Positions 8,136 through 15,109 of a stretch of DNA of 64,000 nucleotides are shown here, piece by piece (position 1 is the first letter of the stretch; the number at the start of each line of letters is the position of its first letter). The notes under the pieces were generated by a model, which was not told where the DNA came from, ran no database searches, and saw only the letters and a program-made list of their open reading frames with translations. This stretch comes from JAOUJD01 sp963811265 (GTDB lineage Bacteria > Pseudomonadota > Gammaproteobacteria > Burkholderiales > Burkholderiaceae_F). Position numbers and translations under genes: made by a program. The stretch covers positions 620,001 to 684,000 of the forward strand of contig CAWEQS010000026.1 of assembly GCA_963811265.1 (NCBI GenBank), read 5' to 3'.

Positions 8136-9365
8136 ATGGCGACAGGAGCAATTGCCAGACCACGCGTGGAGACCAAGGAAGCGGTCTTCAAGTGGGAAGG
8201 CCGCGACAAGAACGGACGCGTGGTCAAGGGCGAGATGCGCGCGGGCGGCGATTCCGTGGTGGCGGCGGCGCTGCGGCGACGCGGCATCATGGCCACGAAG
8301 ATCAAGAAGCTGAGCTTCACGCGCGGCCGCAAGATCACCGGGAAGGACCTCGCGCTCTTCACGCGGCAGTTGTCGACGATGCTGAAGGCGGGCGTGCCCC
8401 TGATGCAGTCGTTCGACATCGTCGGCCGCGGCCACGCCAATCCTTCGATGGCGCGGCTGATGAACGACATTCGCGCGGACGTCGAGACCGGAACGAGCCT
8501 GAACCAGGCGTTCCGCAAGTACCCGCTGTACTTCGATCCGCTGTTCTGCAACCTGGTCGCCGCCGGGGAGCAGGCGGGCATCCTGGAGACCCTGCTCGAT
8601 CGCCTGGCGATGTACCAGGAGAAGACGATCGCCCTGAAGGGAAAGATCAAGAAGGCGCTCTTCTACCCGGTGATGATCATCCTGGTCGCCGTCCTGGTCA
8701 CCGCGGTGATCATGATCTTCGTGATCCCGTCGTTCAAGAGCGTGTTCACCAGCTTCGGCGCCGACTTGCCGGCGCCGACACTGGTCGTGATCGCGATGTC
8801 CGACTTCTTCGTGGCGTACTGGTACATCGTGTTCGGCGTGCTGTTCGGCGGCATCTACTTCCTGATCCAGGCCTGGAAGCGATCCCCGAAGATCCAGGCG
8901 ACGATCGACCGGCTCGCGCTGAAACTGCCGGTCCTCGGCGAAATGCTGCAGAAGGCCGCGATCGCCCGCTGGAGCCGCACGCTCGCGACCACCTTCGCGG
9001 CCGGCGTGCCGCTGGTCGAGGCGCTCGACTCGGTCGGCCCCTCGTCCGGCAACGCGGTGTACAAGGAAGCGACGAAGCAGGTGCAGACCGAGGTGAACGT
9101 CGGCTCGAGCCTCGCGCAGTCCATGCAGAACACGGGCGTGTTCCCCAACATGGCGATCCAGATGACGCAGATCGGCGAGGAGTCGGGCTCGCTGGACTCG
9201 ATGCTGTCGAAGGTGGCCGACTACTACGAGCGCGAGGTCGACGAGACCGTGGACGCGCTGTCGAGCATGCTGGAACCGATGATCATGGTGATCCTGGGCG
9301 TGCTCATCGGGGGTATCGTCGTCGCCATCTACATGCCGATCTTCAAGCTCGGCCAGGTCGTATAA
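8136..9365 (+). CDS. pilC: Type IV pilus inner-membrane platform protein PilC
   Basis: Polytopic inner-membrane protein coupling PilB/PilT ATPases to pilin assembly. Two T2SF/GspF domains are seen: LALFTRQLSTMLKAGVPL and ARWSRTLATTFAAGVPLVEA head the repeats. Membrane segments are VMIILVAVLVTAVIMIFVIPSF, YWYIVFGVLFGGIYFLI and MIMVILGVLIGGIVVAIYMPIF. 409 residues is standard. It lies between pilB and pilD. Confidence 0.96.
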   Translation: MATGAIARPRVETKEAVFKWEGRDKNGRVVKGEMRAGGDSVVAAALRRRGIMATKIKKLSFTRGRKITGKDLALFTRQLSTMLKAGVPLMQSFDIVGRGHANPSMARLMNDIRADVETGTSLNQAFRKYPLYFDPLFCNLVAAGEQAGILETLLDRLAMYQEKTIALKGKIKKALFYPVMIILVAVLVTAVIMIFVIPSFKSVFTSFGADLPAPTLVVIAMSDFFVAYWYIVFGVLFGGIYFLIQAWKRSPKIQATIDRLALKLPVLGEMLQKAAIARWSRTLATTFAAGVPLVEALDSVGPSSGNAVYKEATKQVQTEVNVGSSLAQSMQNTGVFPNMAIQMTQIGEESGSLDSMLSKVADYYEREVDETVDALSSMLEPMIMVILGVLIGGIVVAIYMPIFKLGQVV

Positions 9366-9380
9366 CGTCACTCGGGGACG

Positions 9381-9403
9381 CCGGTGCCGCTCAGCGGCAC
9401 CGG
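9381..9403. other. Perfect hairpin in the pilC-pilD gap
   Basis: CCGGTGCCGC, loop TCA, GCGGCACCGG: a ten-base-pair perfect stem starting 15 bp after the pilC stop. No T-run follows, so it is not a standard terminator. It could stabilise the 3' end of pilBC mRNA or reduce pilD expression (inference). Confidence 0.7.
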
Positions 9404-9430
9404 CGACTTTCACCTTGTCGGAATCTGCTC

Positions 9431-10252
9431 TTGCTCGTCGTGGTCGCCGTCTTCGGACTGGCGATCGGCTCGTTCCTGAACGTCGTGATCCATCGCCTGC
9501 CGAGGATGATGGAGAACGAGTGGAAGGAGCAGTGCGCCGAGCTCGCCGGCGCCGAGCCCGTGCCGGCCGGCCCGCGATACAACCTGGTCGTTCCCGGCTC
9601 CCACTGCCCCCATTGCCGGACGCCACTGCGCGTCATCGACAACATCCCGCTCGTGTCGTGGGTCGCGCTGAGGGGCAAGTGCGGCCACTGCGGAACGCGG
9701 ATCTCGGCGCGCTACCCGATCGTCGAGGCGCTGACGGCCGCACTGTCCGCTCTGGTCGCCTACCGGTTCGGATTCACGCCCGCGATGCTGCTGGCGCTGG
9801 CGTTCACCTGGACGCTGGTGGCGCTCACCTTCATCGACGCTGACACGACGCTGCTGCCCGACGACCTGACGCTGCCGCTGCTGTGGCTGGGCCTCGCCAG
9901 CAACGTGTTCGGCACGTTCGTCCCGCTGCAGGACGCCGTCATCGGAGCCATGGCCGGCTACCTCGCGCTGTGGTCCATCTACTGGCTGTTCAAGCTCGCC
10001 ACCGGCAAGGAAGGCATGGGCTACGGCGACTTCAAGCTGCTGGCGGCCCTCGGCGCGTGGATGGGCTGGAAGGCGTTGCTGCCGATCGTGCTGCTGTCGT
10101 CCCTCGTCGGCGCAATCGTGGGCATCGTGCTGATCGTGCTGGCGAGGCGAGGCCGGGAGATCCCGATTCCGTTCGGTCCCTACCTCGCCGCGGCCGGATT
10201 GATCGTTCTGCTCACGGGCGACACCTTCACCCGCTGGCTGGTCCCGCTTTGA
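9431..10252 (+). CDS. pilD: Prepilin peptidase/N-methyltransferase PilD
   Basis: Inner-membrane aspartyl protease that removes the prepilin leader and methylates the new N-terminus. The two catalytic Asp regions are visible: FIDADTTLLPDDLT and GMGYGDFKLLAALGAWMG. The N-terminal zinc-type motifs CPHC and CGHC surround the methylase-associated loop, and there are about eight hydrophobic segments. No in-frame ATG exists near the expected start; TTG 9431 (LLVVVAVFGLAIGSFLNVV) or GTG 9440 are the likely starts and neither has a strong ribosome site. The stop overlaps the coaE start by 4 bp. Confidence 0.92.
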   Translation: MLVVVAVFGLAIGSFLNVVIHRLPRMMENEWKEQCAELAGAEPVPAGPRYNLVVPGSHCPHCRTPLRVIDNIPLVSWVALRGKCGHCGTRISARYPIVEALTAALSALVAYRFGFTPAMLLALAFTWTLVALTFIDADTTLLPDDLTLPLLWLGLASNVFGTFVPLQDAVIGAMAGYLALWSIYWLFKLATGKEGMGYGDFKLLAALGAWMGWKALLPIVLLSSLVGAIVGIVLIVLARRGREIPIPFGPYLAAAGLIVLLTGDTFTRWLVPL

Positions 10253-10887
10253 AGCGCGCCACTTTCAGCGTCGGCCTGACCGGCGGCGTCGGAAGCGGGA
10301 AGAGCACGGTTGGCGGCATGCTGGGGCGCCGCGGCGCGGCGATCGTGGACGCCGACGCCATCGCACACGAACTCACGCAGGCAGGCGGTGCGGCCATCGA
10401 CGCTCTCCGGACTGCCTTCGGAGAGGCCGCGATCGCTGCCGATGGGTCCCTGGACCGTTCGTGGATGCGCGCACGCGCATTCGCGGACCCTGGCGCCCGG
10501 GCACGACTGGAGGCCATCCTCCACCCGTTGATACGGGCGGCGTCGAACCGCCGAGCCGAGGAACTCACTGCAGCCGGCAGCCCGTACGTCGTCTTCGTGA
10601 TTCCCTTGCTCGTGGAGTCCGGCGATGCCCGCGGCCGGTTCGACCGGATTCTCGTGGTCGACTGCTCGGAAGCGACCCAGGTCGCCCGTGTCAGCCTGCG
10701 CCCCGGCATCGATGCGAAAGTCGCCCGCGCCATTCTCGCCGCGCAGGCGACGCGGGCCCGGCGACTCGAGGCCGCGGACGATGTCCTCTTCAACGAGGCG
10801 CCGCTCGACGAGATCGACGCCCGGGTCGACCGGCTCCATCAGCGCTACCTGCAACTCGCCGCAGCGTCGTCGAGCGCAGGCGTGTGA
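10249..10887 (+). CDS. coaE: Dephospho-CoA kinase
   Basis: Phosphorylates dephospho-CoA in the last step of coenzyme A synthesis. The P-loop GLTGGVGSGKST is near residue 9, and DADAIAHELT and VVFVIPLLVES are typical CoaE motifs. The start is a TTG overlapping the pilD TGA (TTGA), giving 212 residues, and the N-terminus LKRATFSVGLTGG fits the family. Part of the widespread pilBCD-coaE-zapD-yacG cluster. Confidence 0.95.
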   Translation: MKRATFSVGLTGGVGSGKSTVGGMLGRRGAAIVDADAIAHELTQAGGAAIDALRTAFGEAAIAADGSLDRSWMRARAFADPGARARLEAILHPLIRAASNRRAEELTAAGSPYVVFVIPLLVESGDARGRFDRILVVDCSEATQVARVSLRPGIDAKVARAILAAQATRARRLEAADDVLFNEAPLDEIDARVDRLHQRYLQLAAASSSAGV

Positions 10888-10920
10888 TATCGTCGCGCCA
10901 CTCTCCAGCACGCTCCACAC

Positions 10921-11691
10921 ATGGCCAACGACGGTCAGGTCCTGTACGAGTATCCGTTCAGCGAACGAATCCGGACTCTGCTGCGCCTCGAGGACCTGTT
11001 CGACAAGCTGCTCTACTTCTGCGAGCAGCAACACTCGTACTGTCATCACACGGCGCTGCTGACGCTGTTCGAGATCCTCGAAGTCACTTCCCGCGCGGAC
11101 CTGAAGTCGGATCTGCTGCAGGAACTCGAGCGCCATCGGCAAACGCTGCAGGCACTGCGCAACAATCCGCAGGTCTCCGAGGCTGCGCTGTCCTCGGTGC
11201 TCGGCGAGATCGAGCACGCACAGCAGCACCTGAACGCGACCACCGGCAAGGCGGGGCAGCACATCCGCGACAACGAGTGGCTGATGAGCATCCGCAGCCG
11301 GGCGAACATTCCCGGCGGGACCTGCGAGTTCGACCTGCCGTCGTATCACGCGTGGCTTACCCGGGACGCCGAGAGTCGCTCCCGCGACCTGCAGGCCTGG
11401 GTCCAGCCGATGATGCAGTTCCACTCGGCGCTCGCGATCGTCCTGAAGCTGCTCAGGGAGACCGCGCACCGGAGCCAGCAGGTCGCCGCGCAGGGCGCGT
11501 TCCAGCAGATGCTCCAGGGCCGCACCTACGCGCTGCTGCAGGTTCGGATCGACGGCGAGTTGAACGCGATTCCGGAAATCAGCGCCAACAAGTACATGCT
11601 CTGGATCCGCTTCACCACGCAGGACCGCGACCTGAAGCCGCGCTCCTTCGACCGCGACGTCCCATTCGAACTCTCGCTCTGCGCCTTCTAG
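10921..11691 (+). CDS. zapD: Cell division protein ZapD
   Basis: FtsZ-associated protein that cross-links FtsZ filaments (YacF/DUF1342 family). The 256-residue product begins with VLYEYPFSERIRTLLRLEDLFDKL, the conserved N-terminus, and includes LLQELERHRQTL and NIPGGTCEFDLPSYHAWL, all characteristic. 33 bp downstream of coaE. No unusual features. Confidence 0.95.
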   Translation: MANDGQVLYEYPFSERIRTLLRLEDLFDKLLYFCEQQHSYCHHTALLTLFEILEVTSRADLKSDLLQELERHRQTLQALRNNPQVSEAALSSVLGEIEHAQQHLNATTGKAGQHIRDNEWLMSIRSRANIPGGTCEFDLPSYHAWLTRDAESRSRDLQAWVQPMMQFHSALAIVLKLLRETAHRSQQVAAQGAFQQMLQGRTYALLQVRIDGELNAIPEISANKYMLWIRFTTQDRDLKPRSFDRDVPFELSLCAF

Positions 11692-11707
11692 GTTCCCGCC
11701 CGACCCG

Positions 11708-11908
11708 ATGCCTCCGGTGGTGAAGTGCCCGACCTGCGGCCAGCCGGTCGAATGGAGCGAAGCCTCGAAGTTCCGGCCGTTCTGCTCCGAGCGATGCAAG
11801 ATGATCGACCTCGGCGCGTGGGCCGCCGATCGTTACGTGGTTCCCGGCGGTCCCGCGGAAGAAGCGGAAGAAACGCCGCCGACAGAAGCCGCCAGGTCGA
11901 AGCACTGA
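11708..11908 (+). CDS. yacG: DNA gyrase inhibitor YacG
   Basis: Small zinc protein that binds GyrB and inhibits gyrase in E. coli. The 66-residue product has the four Cys ligands as CPTCGQPV and FCSERCKMIDLGAWAA. The acidic, Glu-rich C-terminus (residues 47-66) lies opposite the end of the mutT/thiE gene, with which it shares 76 bp on the other strand. Confidence 0.93.
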   Translation: MPPVVKCPTCGQPVEWSEASKFRPFCSERCKMIDLGAWAADRYVVPGGPAEEAEETPPTEAARSKH

Positions 11909-12852
11909 CCGTCCCGCCACGCCGCCGACAGCAGCGCGACGCCGTGCGCGCCGCACGCCATCGCCAGGGGTAGGGCTTCACCGTCGAGTCCGCCGATCGC
12001 ATACACCGGGAGCGAGGTGCCGACTGCGATCCGCTCGAATTCGGTCCATCCGAGAGGCGACTGACCGGGATGGCTCGCGGTCACCTGGACCGGACCGAGC
12101 ACGGCGAAGTCCAGGCCCAGTTCCCCGGCCCGCGCCAGTTCCTTCTCGTCGTGCACTGACGCGCCCACCCACCGCTGGGCCGGCCGCTCGCCGATGGTCG
12201 CCAGCGCTCTCGACGTCAGGTGGACTCCATCGGCCGCCTCCCACAGCGCGCGCGGATGACGGCTGTTCACGAGCAGCCGCGCTCCAGCTGAACGTGTCAG
12301 CGCGAGCATTTCGCCGAAGAGCCGATCGACCTCCGGGGTGGAGAGGTCGGGCTCGCGCAGCTGGACGAGCCTGAGTCCGCGGGCGAGCGACTCGCCCAGC
12401 CGTCGAAGGAACGCATCGATGCCCAGGACGCCCGCCGCGCTGATTCCATAGACCGGCGGCAACTCGAGCCCGCGGAGCACCGGGACTGTGGCCGGCAGCA
12501 GGGGCGCCGGAAGCGCATCCAGCGCGAAGAATCCGAAGCGCTGCCGCTCGCGCGCATGCAGCTCGCCACTCCACTCGAACACCCGGCAGAAGTGCAGGCG
12601 AACCAGCGCGTGCGGATAGTCGAAGACCCGGACGACCCAGGGATGCACGGAGCCGACGTCGACGCCGAGCTCTTCGTGCAGCTCGCGCCTGAGGGCATGT
12701 GCGACCGTCTCTCCCGGCTCGAGCTTTCCGCCCGGGAATTCCCAGTACCCGGCGTACGGCTTGCCCTCGGGTCGACTCGCGAGGAGAAGACGGCCGTCGG
12801 GCCGGATCAGGATGCCGACCGCGACGTCGACCGGCGAGCGCGCCGCGGTCAT
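11833..12852 (-). CDS. MutT Nudix hydrolase fused to ThiE-like domain
   Basis: Residues 1-135 are a MutT-type 8-oxo-dGTP diphosphatase (VAVGILIRPDGRLLLASRPEGK; Nudix box GGKLEPGETVAHALRREL then HEELGVD). Residues 140-339 are a thiamine-monophosphate-synthase-like barrel (VQLREPDLS; LLVNSRHPRALWEAADGVHL; FAVLGPVQVTASHPG; VYAIGGL). This fusion is widespread in beta- and gammaproteobacteria; the ThiE part is usually taken not to be the main thiamine synthase. The ATG at 12852 overlaps the preceding stop (ATGA); an in-frame ATG 14 codons upstream is less likely. The 3' end runs 76 bp into yacG on the opposite strand. Confidence 0.93.
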   Translation of the reverse strand: MTAARSPVDVAVGILIRPDGRLLLASRPEGKPYAGYWEFPGGKLEPGETVAHALRRELHEELGVDVGSVHPWVVRVFDYPHALVRLHFCRVFEWSGELHARERQRFGFFALDALPAPLLPATVPVLRGLELPPVYGISAAGVLGIDAFLRRLGESLARGLRLVQLREPDLSTPEVDRLFGEMLALTRSAGARLLVNSRHPRALWEAADGVHLTSRALATIGERPAQRWVGASVHDEKELARAGELGLDFAVLGPVQVTASHPGQSPLGWTEFERIAVGTSLPVYAIGGLDGEALPLAMACGAHGVALLSAAWRDGQCFDLAASVGGVSSASSAGPPGTT

Positions 12853-13751
12853 CCCCTGGCGGGACGCGCCGAAGACAACCGCTGTCCCGCCCACTGGCGG
12901 GCGAACTGCAAGGCAATGCGGCCGGAGCGGGACCCGCGCTGGAGCGCGAACTGGAGCGCTTCGGTCTGAGCAGCGCCGATGGACGCACGATCGAGCCCGA
13001 AACTCGCGAGCCAGTGCCCGACGATGTCCAGGTAGTCGTCCTGCCGGAACGGATAGAACGACAGCCAGAGGCCGAAGCGCTCCGACAGCGAGACGCGCTC
13101 CTCGACCGCCTCGGTCGGGTGCACTTCACCATCGTCGTCGTAGTGCGCGCCAAGGTTGTCGCGCATGTACTCGGGCATCAGGTGCCGCCGGTTCGACGAC
13201 GCGTAGATCAGCACGTTCTCTGCCGCGCCGGCGATCGAGCCGTCGAGCGCCGCCTTCAGTTCCTTGTAGCCGACCTCGTTGGCGTCGAACGACAGGTCGT
13301 CGCAGAACACGATGAAACGCTCGGGTCGCCTCGCCACCCGGTCGACGATGTCCGCCAGGTCGACGAGGTCGCGCTTGTCGACTTCGATCAAACGCAGGCC
13401 TTCCGGCGCGAACGCGTGCAGGCAGGCCCGGATCAGCGACGACTTCCCGGTGCCCCGGGCCCCGGTCAACAGGGCGTTGTTCGCCGGGAGTCCGCGCACG
13501 AACTGCCCGGTGTTCGCCCGCAGCGCTTCCTTCTGCGCATCGACGTGCTTCAGGTCCTCGAACGCGATCAGCGCGGGGTGTGCGACCGGTTGAAGTTCAC
13601 CCCTCTCCAGGCCGAGGTACCGGCGCTTGCGCCAGCGAAAGGCCACGAACGCCGCGAAGTCGGGTTCGACATCCGCCGGCAGGAGGGATTCGATGCGCTC
13701 CAGCGCGCGCGCCAGGCGCGCGACGGCGTCCGGGTGACTGCCCTCGCTCAT
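12849..13751 (-). CDS. DUF815-family P-loop ATPase
   Basis: AAA-like ATP-binding protein of the DUF815 family; cellular role not established. Walker A is GARGTGKSSL, Walker B is FIVFCDDLSFD, and ASSNRRHLMPEYMRDN is the family's sensor-like region. The start at 13751 overlaps the argJ stop by 4 bp (ATGA) and yields 300 residues; upstream in-frame starts would lie inside argJ. Its stop overlaps the mutT start in the same way, so argJ, DUF815 and mutT/thiE form a coupled operon. Confidence 0.92.
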   Translation of the reverse strand: MSEGSHPDAVARLARALERIESLLPADVEPDFAAFVAFRWRKRRYLGLERGELQPVAHPALIAFEDLKHVDAQKEALRANTGQFVRGLPANNALLTGARGTGKSSLIRACLHAFAPEGLRLIEVDKRDLVDLADIVDRVARRPERFIVFCDDLSFDANEVGYKELKAALDGSIAGAAENVLIYASSNRRHLMPEYMRDNLGAHYDDDGEVHPTEAVEERVSLSERFGLWLSFYPFRQDDYLDIVGHWLASFGLDRASIGAAQTEALQFALQRGSRSGRIALQFARQWAGQRLSSARPARG

Positions 13752-14977
13752 GACCGGTAGTCCGCGTTGATCGAAACGTAGTCGTGCGACAGGTCGCTCG
13801 TCCACACGGAGGTCGACGCCGCTCCACGACCGAGCTGAAGGCGGACCGTGATCTCGCTGCGCTTCATGACGCGCTGCCCGTCCTCTTCACGGTACTCGGA
13901 GCGACGGCCGCCATTGCTGACGACCCATACGTCGTCGAGGTGCATCTGGACGAGGCGCGTGTCGAGGTCGTCGACCCCGGCATAACCGACCGCCGCGAGG
14001 ATGCGGCCGAGGTTGGGATCGGACGCGAAGAACGCGGTCTTCACCAGCGGCGAATGCGCGACGGCGTAGGCGATGCGGGCCGCCTCTTCCTCACTGCGCG
14101 CCTGCTCCACGCGCACTTCGATGAACTTCGTCGCGCCCTCGCCGTCGCGCACGATGGCCTGGGCCAGTTGCAGGGCCACCGCTTCGATCGCCCCCGCCAC
14201 GGCTGCGTAGGCCGGCGCGCTCGCCGAGTCGATGCGCGGCGCTCCCGCCTGGCCGCTGGCGATGACGACGAACGAGTCGTTGGTCGATGTATCGCCGTCG
14301 ATGGTGATCCGGTTGAACGAGCGGTCCGCGGCGATCCTCGTGAGCTGCGGCATCAGCGCCGGTGCGATCGCGGCGTCGGTGGCGACGAAGCCGAGCATGG
14401 TCGCCATGTTCGGCCGGATCATGCCCGCGCCCTTTGCAATGCCGGTGACCGTGATCGTCTTGCCGCCGAGATCGACCCGCCGCGACACCGCCTTCGGCTG
14501 GGTGTCGGTGGTCATGATCGCTTCGGCCGCTTCGAGCCAGTGGCCTGGGCGAAGCCTGCCGATCGCCGCCGGCAGTCCGGCGACGAGCCTGTCGACGGGA
14601 AGAGGCTCCATGATCACGCCGGTCGAGAACGGGAGCACCTGGACGGCTTCGCAACCCAGGAGCTTCGCGAGCGCATCGCACGTGGTCCGCGCGACCCGCA
14701 GGCCCGCTTCGCCCGTGCCCGCGTTCGCGTTGCCGGTGTTGACCACCAGCGCGCGAATGCCGGCGCCGGCCGCGAGGTGCTCGCGACAGACCGTGACGGG
14801 AGCGGCGCAAAAGCGATTGCGCGTGAACACGCCGCCCACCGAGGCGCCGTCGGCGATGCGCACCACCAGAACGTCCTTGCGATTGGCCTTCCGGATCCCG
14901 GCCTCGGCCCAGCCGAGTTCCACGCCCGCGACCGGAAAGAGCTCTTCCCGGCGAGGCAACGGCAGATTGACAGGCAT
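13748..14977 (-). CDS. argJ: Bifunctional ornithine acetyltransferase / N-acetylglutamate synthase
   Basis: Transfers the acetyl group from N-acetylornithine to glutamate in arginine synthesis. The precursor self-cleaves at the conserved Thr in KGAGMIRPNMATMLGFV. The N-terminus MPVNLPLPRREELFPVAGVELGWAE fits betaproteobacterial ArgJ, and DPNLGRILAAVGYAG is present near the C-terminus. 409 residues from the ATG at 14977; an in-frame start 42 codons upstream lies in a repeat-rich spacer and was not used. Heads the argJ-DUF815-mutT operon. Confidence 0.95.
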   Translation of the reverse strand: MPVNLPLPRREELFPVAGVELGWAEAGIRKANRKDVLVVRIADGASVGGVFTRNRFCAAPVTVCREHLAAGAGIRALVVNTGNANAGTGEAGLRVARTTCDALAKLLGCEAVQVLPFSTGVIMEPLPVDRLVAGLPAAIGRLRPGHWLEAAEAIMTTDTQPKAVSRRVDLGGKTITVTGIAKGAGMIRPNMATMLGFVATDAAIAPALMPQLTRIAADRSFNRITIDGDTSTNDSFVVIASGQAGAPRIDSASAPAYAAVAGAIEAVALQLAQAIVRDGEGATKFIEVRVEQARSEEEAARIAYAVAHSPLVKTAFFASDPNLGRILAAVGYAGVDDLDTRLVQMHLDDVWVVSNGGRRSEYREEDGQRVMKRSEITVRLQLGRGAASTSVWTSDLSHDYVSINADYRS

Positions 14978-15043
14978 TGCGGTTCGACGAAGAGGGAAAG
15001 ACGGAACGTTACCGCAAGCGCCACCACCGTTGACTGCGGAGAG

Positions 15044-15095
15044 GTCCAGGAGGGGGCAGCCCCCTCTGCATTCAGTGCGCTCGCAAGCGAGCAAG
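15044..15095. repeat. Two short inverted repeats between secA and argJ
   Basis: In the 132-bp spacer, AGGGGGC-A-GCCCCCT is followed by GCTCGC-AA-GCGAGC. Neither carries a T-run on the minus strand. They look like small GC-rich palindromes of the sort dispersed in Burkholderiales spacers rather than terminators. Confidence 0.5.
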
Positions 15096-15109
15096 CAGGC
15101 CACGAAGCG

